Shown: positions 1 through 6,554 of the stretch, piece by piece
Position numbering within the stretch: the stretch's first letter is position 1
How the letters are laid out: each line of letters starts with the position of its first letter
Origin: Muribaculaceae bacterium
GTDB taxonomy: Bacteria > Bacteroidota > Bacteroidia > Bacteroidales > Muribaculaceae
Direction: 5' to 3'
Length of the DNA stretch: 17,887 nucleotides
Assembly: GCA_017619255.1 (NCBI GenBank)
Contig: JAFZSS010000078.1
Coordinates: forward strand, 1-17,887
Made by a program: the position numbers and the translations under genes
Notes under the pieces: model-generated
Database searches by the model: none
What the model was told of the DNA's origin: nothing
What the model saw: the letters and a program-made list of their open reading frames with translations, nothing else

Positions 1-445
1 CGTAGATGCCAGCCATAATGCTTGCATCAAAGACCGGAAGTCCGCTGGTGAACGAGCACTTGCCGCCACCTCCGGTAAAACCGAAGAAACCAGAGAATGT
101 CCAACGATCATGCTTGTAAGCGCCATAGAGCGACGGCACTACAGGAGCTTGAGTGTCGCCGTGGTACAAGCGGGTGTGATCGGCTTCGGGAAAAAGGGGG
201 AAGGTAGTGAGCGCGTCACGCGACTGTGAGGCACTCTGGATATTCAGTGAGAGAGTCCATCCCTCATGATCCATATAGGCCAAACCGGCAGGATTGGTGA
301 AAACACCATCAATCTCGTGGGTAGCGCCACGCGCCATCATGCGCACGAAAGCGATGTGTTGATTGGTGTTGTGCAGCAAGCCGCCAGCCATAGCGACAGT
401 GCATACCGTTACGAGAGAGAGTACTAATGTTGTAAATCTTTTCAT
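1..445 (-). CDS. OMPP1/FadL-like outer membrane protein, N-terminal part (runs off window)
   Basis: About 148 codons are open on the minus strand from an ATG at 443-445 to the window edge, so the C-terminal part is missing. The protein starts with a Sec signal peptide (MKRF, a hydrophobic stretch, then AMAGG), followed by QHIAFVRMMARGATHEIDGVFTNPAGLAYM. That resembles the start of the OMPP1/FadL/TodX hydrophobic-compound transporters, where the ARxAxxxIDGVxxNPAG segment marks the plug and first strands of the outer membrane barrel. Later residues (SLYGAYKHDRWTFSGFFGF) alternate as beta-barrel strands do. An in-frame ATG at 452-454 would add three residues; the later start puts the basic residues right before the hydrophobic core. 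A promoter-like TAATTTTG lies upstream. The substrate is unknown; fatty acids or other hydrophobic compounds are the family expectation. Family fairly sure, function inferred. Confidence 0.78.
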   Translation of the reverse strand, partial: MKRFTTLVLSLVTVCTVAMAGGLLHNTNQHIAFVRMMARGATHEIDGVFTNPAGLAYMDHEGWTLSLNIQSASQSRDALTTFPLFPEADHTRLYHGDTQAPVVPSLYGAYKHDRWTFSGFFGFTGGGGKCSFTSGLPVFDASIMAGIY

Positions 446-493
446 TGCTATCATTTTATAAATAAAACAAACCTGAAGTGGAGATTTTGAGTA

Positions 494-528
494 CAAAATT
501 ACTATAGCTACTCAATAAAGTGGGCAAA
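494..528 (-). promoter_or_regulatory. Putative promoter of the OMPP1/FadL-like gene
   Basis: On the minus strand TAATTTTG (501 to 494) matches the Bacteroidetes -7 consensus TAnnTTTG. A TTTG lies at 528-525, 23 nt upstream, slightly longer than the usual spacing of about 20. The start codon at 445 or 454 would follow a leader of about 35-45 nt. Confidence 0.5.
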
Positions 529-577
529 AAGTCATAAAAAATGGCCTTTTTGGCCGATATCGCCACATTGTTACACT

Positions 578-602
578 TTTTAACAGTCCCAAACTGTTAA
601 AA
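578..602. repeat. Perfect 10-bp palindrome with 5-nt loop
   Basis: TTTTAACAGT (578-587) and ACTGTTAAAA (593-602) are perfect inverted repeats around CCCAA. It lies about 75 bp upstream of the predicted OMPP1-like promoter. It could be an operator for a dimeric regulator or a weak bidirectional hairpin; neither role is proven. Confidence 0.55.
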
Positions 603-631
603 TCGCAAGAAAACGGCACTCGCACATGATA

Positions 632-678
632 TAAAACAGGAACACTCTGCCAGGCCACAACAGCCGAGCAGAGCGTTC
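632..678 (-). terminator. Likely intrinsic terminator downstream of pyrH
   Basis: Read on the minus strand, GAACGCTCTGC (678-668) pairs with GCAGAGTGTTC (650-640). The stem is 11 bp with one G-U pair, the loop is 17 nt, and CTGTTTTAT follows. On the plus strand the same position is an A-C mismatch and no T-run follows, so it fits minus-strand transcription from pyrH. It lies about 200 nt past the pyrH stop. Confidence 0.6.
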
Positions 679-685
679 TGATGCT

Positions 686-730
686 CTCTAAACTCTAAAC
701 CTTAAACTCTAAACTGCGAGCGCAGCGAGC
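686..730. repeat. Heptamer array CTCTAAA x4 plus GCGAGC direct repeat
   Basis: Four head-to-tail 7-nt units occupy 686-713: CTCTAAA, CTCTAAA, CCTTAAA, CTCTAAA. Right after them GCGAGC occurs twice separated by GCA (716-730). It is non-coding and lies in the pyrH downstream region. Confidence 0.7.
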
Positions 731-774
731 ATTACCAAAAATGTTGTTTTCGTTGTTTGTGTTTGAGAAAGGTG

Positions 775-864
775 CGCCGATGCCCAGTTAGTACAATTCG
801 TTCTAATTGAGTGCGGATGCCTAAAATCCGTTCAATTCGCGAAATTCGTAGTTTTAAACAAGAG
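775..864 (+). repeat. Repeat-family copy A (GCGGATGCC ... AATTCGCGAAATTCGTAGTTTTAA)
   Basis: Two degenerate modules lie side by side. Each has GATGCC followed by a segment containing AATTCG and ending near GAG: 775-812 and 812-864. The core AATTCGCGAAATTCGTAGTT (834-853) is identical in the copy at 17825-17857 and nearly so, inverted, at 17572-17604. A third partial GCACGAATGCC (865-874) touches the pyrH stop codon. Confidence 0.7.
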
Positions 865-877
865 CACGAATGCCTAC

Positions 878-1591
878 CTACAGGGTGACCACGGTGCCGA
901 TAGGCTCGCCGGCCATCACCTTGCGCAGGTTGCCCACGACATCCATGTTGAACACATGGATGGGCAAGCGGTTGTCACGGGCCATCACGGTAGCGGTCAT
1001 GTCCATCACCTTGAGGCCGCGGTTGTAGATCTCGTCATAGGTGATGCGGTCAAACTTGGTGGCCGTGGGGTCCTTCTCAGGATCGGCGGTGTAGATGCCG
1101 TCAACGCGGGTACCCTTGAGCATGACATCGGCCTCGACCTCGATAGCACGCAGCGTGCTGCCCGTGTCGGTGGTGAAGAAGGGGCTGCCGGTGCCGCAGG
1201 AGCAGATGGCAACCTTGCCGGCCTGCATCGCCTCGATGGCGCGCCACTTGCTGTAGGGTTCACCGATGGGGAACATGCCGATAGCGGTGAAGACCTGAGC
1301 GGGTTGACCGATAGCCTCAAGCGCCGACGAGAGGGCCAACGCATTGATAACAGTGGCAAGCATACCCATCTGGTCCCCCTTGACGCGGTCAAAGCCTTGA
1401 GCGGCACCCTTCAAGCCACGGAAGATGTTGCCGCCACCAACGACGATAGCAACTTGAACGCCGGCGTCCACGATTTCCTTAATCTGAGCGGCATAGTCGG
1501 CAACGCGCTGCGCGTCAATGCCACTACCCTGCTCCGCTGCCAGCGACTCGCCGCTGAGCTTAAGCAATATGCGATGATAAATCGGTGTCAT
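878..1591 (-). CDS. pyrH: UMP kinase
   Basis: 237 aa, the usual length for bacterial UMP kinase. It phosphorylates UMP to UDP with ATP in de novo pyrimidine synthesis, as a cytosolic hexamer of the amino-acid-kinase fold. Visible motifs are KLSGE (residues 11-15), the glycine-rich VVGGGNIFRG (50-59), the UMP-binding region SCGTGSPFFTTDT (131-143), and KGTRVDGIYTADP (159-171), which is highly characteristic. No frr (ribosome recycling factor) gene follows, although frr often neighbours pyrH in other bacteria. A strong terminator-like hairpin lies only 21-58 nt upstream of the start, and no TAnnTTTG promoter is visible between it and the ATG, so how the gene is transcribed is unclear. A second likely terminator lies downstream at 632-678. 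Identification is very secure. Confidence 0.97.
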   Translation of the reverse strand: MTPIYHRILLKLSGESLAAEQGSGIDAQRVADYAAQIKEIVDAGVQVAIVVGGGNIFRGLKGAAQGFDRVKGDQMGMLATVINALALSSALEAIGQPAQVFTAIGMFPIGEPYSKWRAIEAMQAGKVAICSCGTGSPFFTTDTGSTLRAIEVEADVMLKGTRVDGIYTADPEKDPTATKFDRITYDEIYNRGLKVMDMTATVMARDNRLPIHVFNMDVVGNLRKVMAGEPIGTVVTL

Positions 1592-1611
1592 AGTCTTATC
1601 TTGTGGTTAAG

Positions 1612-1649
1612 AAAAAAGGTTGGCACAAAACCAAGTTTTGTCCAACCTT
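1612..1649 (-). terminator. Intrinsic terminator between the TPR gene and pyrH
   Basis: AAGGTTGG(C)ACAAAA (1616-1630) pairs with TTTTGTCCAACCTT (1636-1649), giving 14 pairs around a single bulged base and a 5-nt loop. On the minus strand six T residues follow directly (1617-1612). It ends the TPR transcript, or acts as an attenuator just ahead of pyrH, whose ATG is 21 nt beyond. Confidence 0.8.
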
Positions 1650-1679
1650 ATATCCATTGAATCATTCTCGTTGAAGTGA

Positions 1680-2363
1680 TTATTTGCCAGCCAATGCGTT
1701 GGCGCGCTCCAGATACTTGTCAACATTGAATCCGGTCTGCTGTGAGAACATGAGGAAGTTATCCTTGATGTCCTGGTAGATGGCGGCCTCCTCGGCATAC
1801 TTCTTCTGCTCATGGAGCACGGTAGCCTTCTTGATCATGAACGCGGGAACATAATCCTCGTTACCCTTAGCCAGGCTGATGGCCTTATCATAGCAGCTCA
1901 GAGCCTTGTCATATTTCTTCAGGTTCACATAGCAGTCACCCATCAGCGACTGGGAAGCGGGACCAACCAAGTTGCCGTCGGGGCTGTAGTCCTCGAGGTG
2001 CTTGAGAGCCTTCTCATATTCACCCTTCTTGTACAGCAGGATAGCAGCCTCCAGCTCAGCACGCTCGCCATAGATGTTATTGAACTCATCAGCGACCTTC
2101 TCATAAGCCTTCAAAGCCTCGTCCTCGGCACCGTCCTGAACCTTGATCAAGTCGGCCTTACCGATTTCTTCCTGAGCCTTGTTGAGGTTCGGGTTGCGGA
2201 TGCCATAGATGTAACCGATAGCAAGCAGAGCAATCACGCCGATAGCGATCAGAGCCCAATTGATATACTTCTTGTTGTCTTCAATGCGTTGTGCCGCGGT
2301 GGTCAAGGATTCATTCACTTCCTCGAGGGTAGTGCGGGCACTTTGATTCTGTTTTTTTGCCAT
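1680..2363 (-). CDS. Membrane-anchored tetratricopeptide-repeat protein
   Basis: 227 aa. A polar N-terminal tail of about 34 residues is followed by one transmembrane helix (INWALIAIGVIALLAIGYIYG, near residues 34-54). The rest is helical, with TPR-like repeats: GERAELEAAILLYKKGEYEKALKHLEDY, GPASQSLMGDCYVNLKKYDKALSCYDKAI and PAFMIKKATVLHEQKKYAEEAAIY. No signal-peptidase site is evident, so a single-pass inner-membrane anchor with the TPR domain outside the cytoplasm is likely. The layout recalls YfgM-type or BamD-like scaffolds, but I cannot assign a specific role. TPR domains bind partner proteins, so a chaperone or scaffold function is inferred. It has its own promoter upstream and a strong terminator immediately downstream. 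The ATG after ...CAATAAAA is the only sensible start. Confidence 0.85.
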   Translation of the reverse strand: MAKKQNQSARTTLEEVNESLTTAAQRIEDNKKYINWALIAIGVIALLAIGYIYGIRNPNLNKAQEEIGKADLIKVQDGAEDEALKAYEKVADEFNNIYGERAELEAAILLYKKGEYEKALKHLEDYSPDGNLVGPASQSLMGDCYVNLKKYDKALSCYDKAISLAKGNEDYVPAFMIKKATVLHEQKKYAEEAAIYQDIKDNFLMFSQQTGFNVDKYLERANALAGK

Positions 2364-2404
2364 TTTTATTGCGTTAATTTAGTGTTTCAACAATTTTGCG
2401 GCTG

Positions 2405-2412
2405 CAAAAGTA
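2405..2412 (-). promoter_or_regulatory. Putative -7 element for the TPR gene
   Basis: TACTTTTG on the minus strand (2412 to 2405) matches TAnnTTTG. The nearest upstream TTTG (2440-2437) is 24 nt away, so the -33 element is weak. The predicted leader is about 35-40 nt. Confidence 0.5.
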
Positions 2413-2504
2413 ATAGATATTCTTAACATTAAAAAGCAAAAAGGCAACATTTTTTGATTTTTAGTCATTTTTGCCTCCTGCATTTGGTCAACTGACGATT
2501 TTTA

Positions 2505-2536
2505 TTTGCAATTTTAGAAGCAAAGCAGTAACTTTG
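2505..2536 (+). promoter_or_regulatory. Bacteroidetes-type promoter of the zinc-ribbon gene
   Basis: TTTG (2505-2508), a 20-nt spacer and TAACTTTG (2529-2536) match the Bacteroides primary-sigma consensus exactly. The start codon at 2559 follows a leader of about 15-20 nt with no Shine-Dalgarno sequence. Confidence 0.75.
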
Positions 2537-2558
2537 CGCCGATATCTCAATCAGAATT

Positions 2559-3164
2559 ATGGAACTCAAGTGCCCACAGTGCGGAAAATGGATGGCGGTG
2601 TCACAAGAAGAGCTTGTGATACACGATTGTCAGGTCGTCTGTCCACAGTGTCTCGCTATCTGCCGCTATGAGGGCAACACCCTTGTGGTGCGCGACGACT
2701 CCGACGCGCCTTATCGTTCCAATGCCACTGTGGAGACCTCCAAGCGCGACGACTCTAAGTTCTGCCACAGCTGTGGCAAGCAGTTGCCCAGTGGCATCTG
2801 CTTCTGCCCCTATTGCGGCGCAGACCTCAATGCTCCGTTCAGCAGAAGCGAGCAACCTGAGCCCCAACCGGTTAAACAACCCGAGCCCGAGCCGGTCAAG
2901 GAAGTGGTAAAGCCTGTCGCAGAGAAAAAAGCGGCGCCCGAGCCTAAACCCGTCAGGCAGGCCCCACGCAACCAGGCTAACACCGTTGAGGACAAGTTGC
3001 GCTCAATGACACCCCATTACAGCAGCGTGCACCCACACATTCGCCAAAACGGCACCAAGCCAGGACTGGCCTTCAAGATATTTGCTTACACGGCCATTGT
3101 CTTGCTCTTGGCCCTGCTCGTGTATATCATCATCGCCGGTGCCAGCATCGAGATGCCGGCATGA
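2559..3164 (+). CDS. Zinc-ribbon protein with C-terminal transmembrane anchor
   Basis: 201 aa. The N-terminus has two candidate zinc sites: CPQC (C5, C8) with C24, C28, C31 and C35, and a second ribbon with C69-x2-C72 paired to C83-x2-C86 (FCPYCGADL), a typical bacterial zinc-ribbon pattern. Residues 95-140 are a low-complexity Pro/Glu/Lys/Val linker (repeated PEPxPVK). One hydrophobic helix lies at about 171-194 and only a few residues follow it. The predicted topology is cytoplasmic metal-binding head, flexible stalk and C-terminal membrane anchor. I do not recognise a named family and give no function; binding of protein or nucleic acid at the membrane is possible. It is monocistronic, with a consensus promoter upstream and a bidirectional terminator downstream. 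Confidence 0.85.
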   Translation: MELKCPQCGKWMAVSQEELVIHDCQVVCPQCLAICRYEGNTLVVRDDSDAPYRSNATVETSKRDDSKFCHSCGKQLPSGICFCPYCGADLNAPFSRSEQPEPQPVKQPEPEPVKEVVKPVAEKKAAPEPKPVRQAPRNQANTVEDKLRSMTPHYSSVHPHIRQNGTKPGLAFKIFAYTAIVLLLALLVYIIIAGASIEMPA

Positions 3165-3190
3165 CACCACACATGCAGCGACAAAAACAA

Positions 3191-3228
3191 ATCAGCCCGT
3201 CAGACATAAGTCCAACGGGCTGATTCTT
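3191..3228. terminator. Bidirectional terminator between convergent genes
   Basis: ATCAGCCCGT (3191-3200) and ACGGGCTGAT (3215-3224) form a perfect 10-bp stem with a 14-nt loop. TCTTTAT follows on the plus strand and TTGTTTTTGT on the minus strand, so it can serve both the zinc-ribbon gene and the aminopeptidase gene. Confidence 0.8.
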
Positions 3229-3244
3229 TATGTGATACCGCTCC

Positions 3245-4645
3245 TTATTTGGCTGCCATGAAGTCCTCCACATCCTTGGGATGATAGGGGATGCGCTTCT
3301 CACCCAGGAAGCGGCAACCGTCGGCAGTGATCAGGATGTCGTCCTCGATGCGGATACCGCCAAAGTCCTTGTAGGTCTCCAACTTGTCGAAGTTCAGGAA
3401 CTCGGCACAGTGACCGCTGGCGCGCCAGTCGTCGATGAGGGCGGGAATAAAGTAGATGCCTGGCTCGTCGGTCACGACAAAGCCCTCCTGCAGGCGGCGG
3501 CCCATGCGCAGGCAATTGGTGCCGAACTGCTCCAGGTTGGGGCGCGTCTCCTCGTCAAAACCGACATAGATCTGCCCAAGCCCTTCCATGTCATGCACAT
3601 CCATACCCATCATGTGACCCAAACCGTGAGGCAGGAACATTGCATGAGCTCCGGCGGCAACGGCCTCGTCCACATCACCCTTCATCAAGCCCAACTCCTT
3701 CAGGCGTTCGGTCATCAGACGGCAAACAGAGAAATGTACATCCATATACTTCATACCGGGTTTGGAGATGTCCAGTGCATGGTCATGGCACTCCTCGACG
3801 ATGCGGTAAATGTCCAACTGGCGCTGGTCATACTTGCCGCTCACGGGCATCGTGCGGGTGTTGTCGCTGCAGTAGAACTCCATCGTCTCGGCGCCGCAGT
3901 CACACAGCGCCAACCTGCCGGTCTCCAGCGGAGCCATTGACGGGTTGCCGTGCATTATTTCGCCATGCTGCGAAAAGATAGTAGCGAAGCTCACCTTAGC
4001 GCCATAGCTCTCGGCGATGCCGTCAATCTGACCACCGATATACTTCTCGGTGACGCCCGGCTTGATCAGGCGCATCGCGGTGGTATGCATCATGTAACCC
4101 ACCTCGGCGGCGCGCTCGAGTTCAGCGATTTCTTCGGCAGTCTTCACCGCACGCATATTGATGACCGCCATGCGCAGGTCATGGGACACAGCCTCGGCCT
4201 GCTTGTCGGGATGGATGCCCAACAGGTCCATAATCTGGATCTTGGTGTCATGACGGTAGGGCGGCAGGAAATGGATGCGACGGCCTTTGGCACGAGCCTT
4301 GTCACAGATGACCTGTAACTGCTTCATGGGAGCCGAGTCCTTCACGCCCACCTGGGCGGCCATGTCGGCCACACTGTCCACCGAGCCATACCACACGATG
4401 TCTTCGATATCGATGTCGTCACCCACCAGAATCTCCTTGTTGTTGTCAATGTCAATCACACCTACCAAGCCGTCGCGCTGCTGACCGAAGTAGTACAGGA
4501 ACGAGGAGTCCTGACGGAACGGGTAATAGGCATTGTTGGGATAATTACAGGGCGACTCATTGTTGCCGAAAAGTAAAATCACACCATCGCCCACGCGCTT
4601 TTTCAGCTCGTCGCGACGACCGATATAAGTCTTTTTACTGAACAT
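3245..4645 (-). CDS. pepP: Aminopeptidase P family protein (Xaa-Pro aminopeptidase, M24B)
   Basis: 466 aa, close to E. coli PepP in length and layout. It removes the N-terminal residue from peptides with proline in second position, in the cytosol. Residues 1-140 look like the AMP_N domain (RRDELKKRVGDGVILLFGNN, FRQDSSFLYYFG). The pita-bread catalytic domain starts near 165 (MRAVKTAEEIAELERAAEVG). All five dinuclear metal ligands are recognisable: D249 (ALCDCGAE), D261 (CSDNTRT), H344 (PHGLGHMMGMDVHD), E394 (TDEPGIYF) and E434 (GIRIEDD). It is the third gene of a probable dusB-DUF2807-pepP transcript; the 61-nt gap before it shows no TAnnTTTG promoter. The family is very secure. The symbol rests on similarity of organisation, and prolidase activity cannot be excluded. 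Confidence 0.92.
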   Translation of the reverse strand: MFSKKTYIGRRDELKKRVGDGVILLFGNNESPCNYPNNAYYPFRQDSSFLYYFGQQRDGLVGVIDIDNNKEILVGDDIDIEDIVWYGSVDSVADMAAQVGVKDSAPMKQLQVICDKARAKGRRIHFLPPYRHDTKIQIMDLLGIHPDKQAEAVSHDLRMAVINMRAVKTAEEIAELERAAEVGYMMHTTAMRLIKPGVTEKYIGGQIDGIAESYGAKVSFATIFSQHGEIMHGNPSMAPLETGRLALCDCGAETMEFYCSDNTRTMPVSGKYDQRQLDIYRIVEECHDHALDISKPGMKYMDVHFSVCRLMTERLKELGLMKGDVDEAVAAGAHAMFLPHGLGHMMGMDVHDMEGLGQIYVGFDEETRPNLEQFGTNCLRMGRRLQEGFVVTDEPGIYFIPALIDDWRASGHCAEFLNFDKLETYKDFGGIRIEDDILITADGCRFLGEKRIPYHPKDVEDFMAAK

Positions 4646-4706
4646 AATTGTTAAGAATTAGTGGTTTATTGTTAGTTTTTGATTGTAGTCATTAGGGTTT
4701 TGTGCT

Positions 4707-5414
4707 CTACTGCATCGGGATGGCCTTGATGGTGCCCAGCTTGCGCACGGTGACCTTGGACGGAGAGCCCTTGTAATAGACTTTTCCCGTGCCGCTACCG
4801 CTCACCTTGAGCTCACCGCCATTGACATCACAGCCTATAGTTCCCGTGCCCATGATGCGGCAGGTGACTTTAGTCGCTTTCACACGGTCGGCCTGGATCT
4901 CTCCCGTGCCCACCAGTCGTAACGCAAGGTCGTCACATGAGCCGTCGGCGATAATCTTCCCTTTGCCACTCAGGATCTGCAGCTCGAGCTTGGATGCCCT
5001 CATGCCATTGACGATTACCTTGCCGTTGTCAATATTGATTACCTTAAAGTACTCAAGAGCAGGCAAGCCAGAGATGCGCAGCGTGCTGTCGCCGGCATTC
5101 TCTGCCTCGAGCAATGAAGAGGAATAAACCTTGATTGTGGGCAGATTATATAATTGCTGGAAATCGCTGTTAACCTGGATGTTGAGGCGGCCGTTCTTGT
5201 TGATGCTGAAGATAAGACGGTCGGCAATGTCCTGACTGCACTCAAAGGTGGCCAGCCCTGCCGAATCGGGGTCGCAGCAGTAGGTCACATTGATGTCGTC
5301 GGTGACCACCAAGCGGGAGAAGTCGCCCAGTTTAACCACATGGCGTGTGGATTGGGCCTGTACCGCCAGCGTGGCTATAGCCAGAAACAGGGCACTAATC
5401 AATACTTTTTTCAT
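4707..5414 (-). CDS. DUF2807 (GIN domain) secreted protein
   Basis: 235 aa from the ATG at 5414. A signal peptide is clear (MKKVLISALFLAIATLAVQA, then QSTRH). The mature protein is rich in short beta strands with regular glycines (LSGKGKIIADG, VGTGEIQADRVKA, MGTGTIGCDVNGGELKVSGSGTGKVYYKG), the pattern of the DUF2807 right-handed beta-helix, also called the putative autotransporter adhesin head domain. The family is common in Bacteroidetes and its function is unproven; a periplasmic or surface location is inferred. The frame stays open upstream into dusB, but that extension is antisense-like coding noise, and only the starts at 5414 or 5423 put a signal peptide at the N-terminus. The start overlaps the 3' end of dusB by 20 nt (29 nt with the alternative start), which suggests translational coupling. 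Confidence 0.85.
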   Translation of the reverse strand: MKKVLISALFLAIATLAVQAQSTRHVVKLGDFSRLVVTDDINVTYCCDPDSAGLATFECSQDIADRLIFSINKNGRLNIQVNSDFQQLYNLPTIKVYSSSLLEAENAGDSTLRISGLPALEYFKVINIDNGKVIVNGMRASKLELQILSGKGKIIADGSCDDLALRLVGTGEIQADRVKATKVTCRIMGTGTIGCDVNGGELKVSGSGTGKVYYKGSPSKVTVRKLGTIKAIPMQ

Positions 5415-6420
5415 CGTGTTCATAGTTTTCTGTGTCAGTATATGGTAATATGTCTTTCTCAATATGGTCGAGGATGGACTCAAGCTCGGCGCGCGTGTCG
5501 GCTTGGAGCATGGCAATGCGTGTGGGCCTGAAGTTCCGGATTCCCTTGAAAAGCGGCGTTGCTGCCAAGTGGCGGCGTATGTGCAGAATGCCCCGGTACT
5601 CATCGATGCGCTCAATGCTCTCGGCAAGCTGGCGACGCACGAGGGCCATTTTCTCAGCGTTGCTGATGTGAGGCACCTCGCCGGTGAGCAGATATTGTTT
5701 CATCTCCCTGAAAATCCAAGGGGCGCCAATACTCGCCCTGCCCACCATCACACCATCAACACCATAGCGGTCATAGCACTCCTTGAGGCGCTGGGGTGTG
5801 GTCACATCACCGTTACCGATGATGGGGATTACCATGCGGGGGTTGTTCTTCACCGCCCCTATCAGGGTCCAGTCGGCCTCGCCGCTGTAGATTTGGGAAC
5901 GCGTGCGCCCGTGGATAGTGAGCGCGGCGATGCCGCAGTCCTGCAATTGCTCTGCCAATTCCACGATGATTTTGTTGTCATGGTCCCACCCCAAGCGGGT
6001 CTTGACGGTCACGGGCAGGTCAACGGCTTGAACGACAGCACGGGTAATCTCCAGCATCAGCGGCACATTGCGCAACATGCCGGCACCGGAGCCCTTGCCG
6101 GCAATCTTTTTTACCGGACAACCCCAATTAATGTCGATGAAATCAGGCTGGGCCGCCGCGGCGATGCGTGCGGCCTCGACCATCGAGTCCACATCGCGGC
6201 CATAAATCTGAATGGCGGCAGGGCGCTCGCCGGGAACGATGGCCATCTTCTGGAACGAGCGCTCAATGTTGCGTATCAGCGCATCGGCGCTGACAAACTC
6301 GGTATAAACCATGTCGGCCCCCTGTTCTCGGCAGATGAGCCGGAACGACTGATCGGTGACATCCTCCATGGGTGCCAGCATCACGGGGCGCTCGCCCAAG
6401 TCTGTATTCCCTATTTTCAT
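5395..6420 (-). CDS. dusB: tRNA-dihydrouridine synthase, DusB-like
   Basis: 341 aa. This FMN enzyme reduces uridine to dihydrouridine in tRNA using NADPH. Visible are the FMN/TIM-barrel start LAPMEDVTDQSFR (15-27), the catalytic-cysteine motif DINWGCPVKKIAGKGSGAGML with C101, VKTRLGWDHD, IHGRTRSQIYSGEADW, IIGNGDV and the phosphate-binding GVMVGRASIGAPW. The C-terminal helical tRNA-recognition domain follows (about 245-325). The motifs fit the DusB branch; the exact position modified in tRNA is not deducible from sequence. It has its own consensus-like promoter in the preceding gap, and its 3' end overlaps the DUF2807 gene. The last dozen residues (TDTENYEHDEKSID) are acidic and probably not part of the fold. 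Confidence 0.94.
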   Translation of the reverse strand: MKIGNTDLGERPVMLAPMEDVTDQSFRLICREQGADMVYTEFVSADALIRNIERSFQKMAIVPGERPAAIQIYGRDVDSMVEAARIAAAAQPDFIDINWGCPVKKIAGKGSGAGMLRNVPLMLEITRAVVQAVDLPVTVKTRLGWDHDNKIIVELAEQLQDCGIAALTIHGRTRSQIYSGEADWTLIGAVKNNPRMVIPIIGNGDVTTPQRLKECYDRYGVDGVMVGRASIGAPWIFREMKQYLLTGEVPHISNAEKMALVRRQLAESIERIDEYRGILHIRRHLAATPLFKGIRNFRPTRIAMLQADTRAELESILDHIEKDILPYTDTENYEHDEKSID

Positions 6421-6451
6421 TGTGGACAGGTGCTTTGGCTTGTTGACAGTG

Positions 6452-6483
6452 CGAAATTACGACTTTTTGCCCGACTGGACAAA
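6452..6483 (-). promoter_or_regulatory. dusB: Promoter of the dusB-DUF2807-pepP unit
   Basis: Minus strand: TTTG (6483-6480), a 20-nt spacer, then TAATTTCG (6459-6452). This is one mismatch from TAnnTTTG with ideal spacing. The predicted leader is about 25-30 nt before the ATG at 6420. Confidence 0.6.
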
Positions 6484-6554
6484 CAGTTAACGCAATTTAG
6501 AACAATATTACGGACTTTAAAGCAACAACATGGCGCCTTAAAGGTCAACGGCGG

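Larger units (their letters stand above)
446..877. other. 432-nt gene-free region between pyrH and the OMPP1-like gene
   Basis: No convincing gene is present. From low to high coordinates it holds the OMPP1-like promoter, a 10-bp perfect palindrome (578-602), a minus-strand terminator for pyrH (632-678), a four-unit heptamer array (686-713) followed by GCGAGC-GCA-GCGAGC (716-730), and a repeat-family copy (775-864) ending next to the pyrH stop codon. The density of small repeats is high compared with the other gaps in the window. Confidence 0.7.

Noticed and set aside
5415..5627. N-terminal extension of the DUF2807 protein into dusB
   Set aside because: It would bury the signal peptide about 70 residues inside the protein and overlap dusB by more than 200 nt; starts at 5414 or 5423 are far more sensible.
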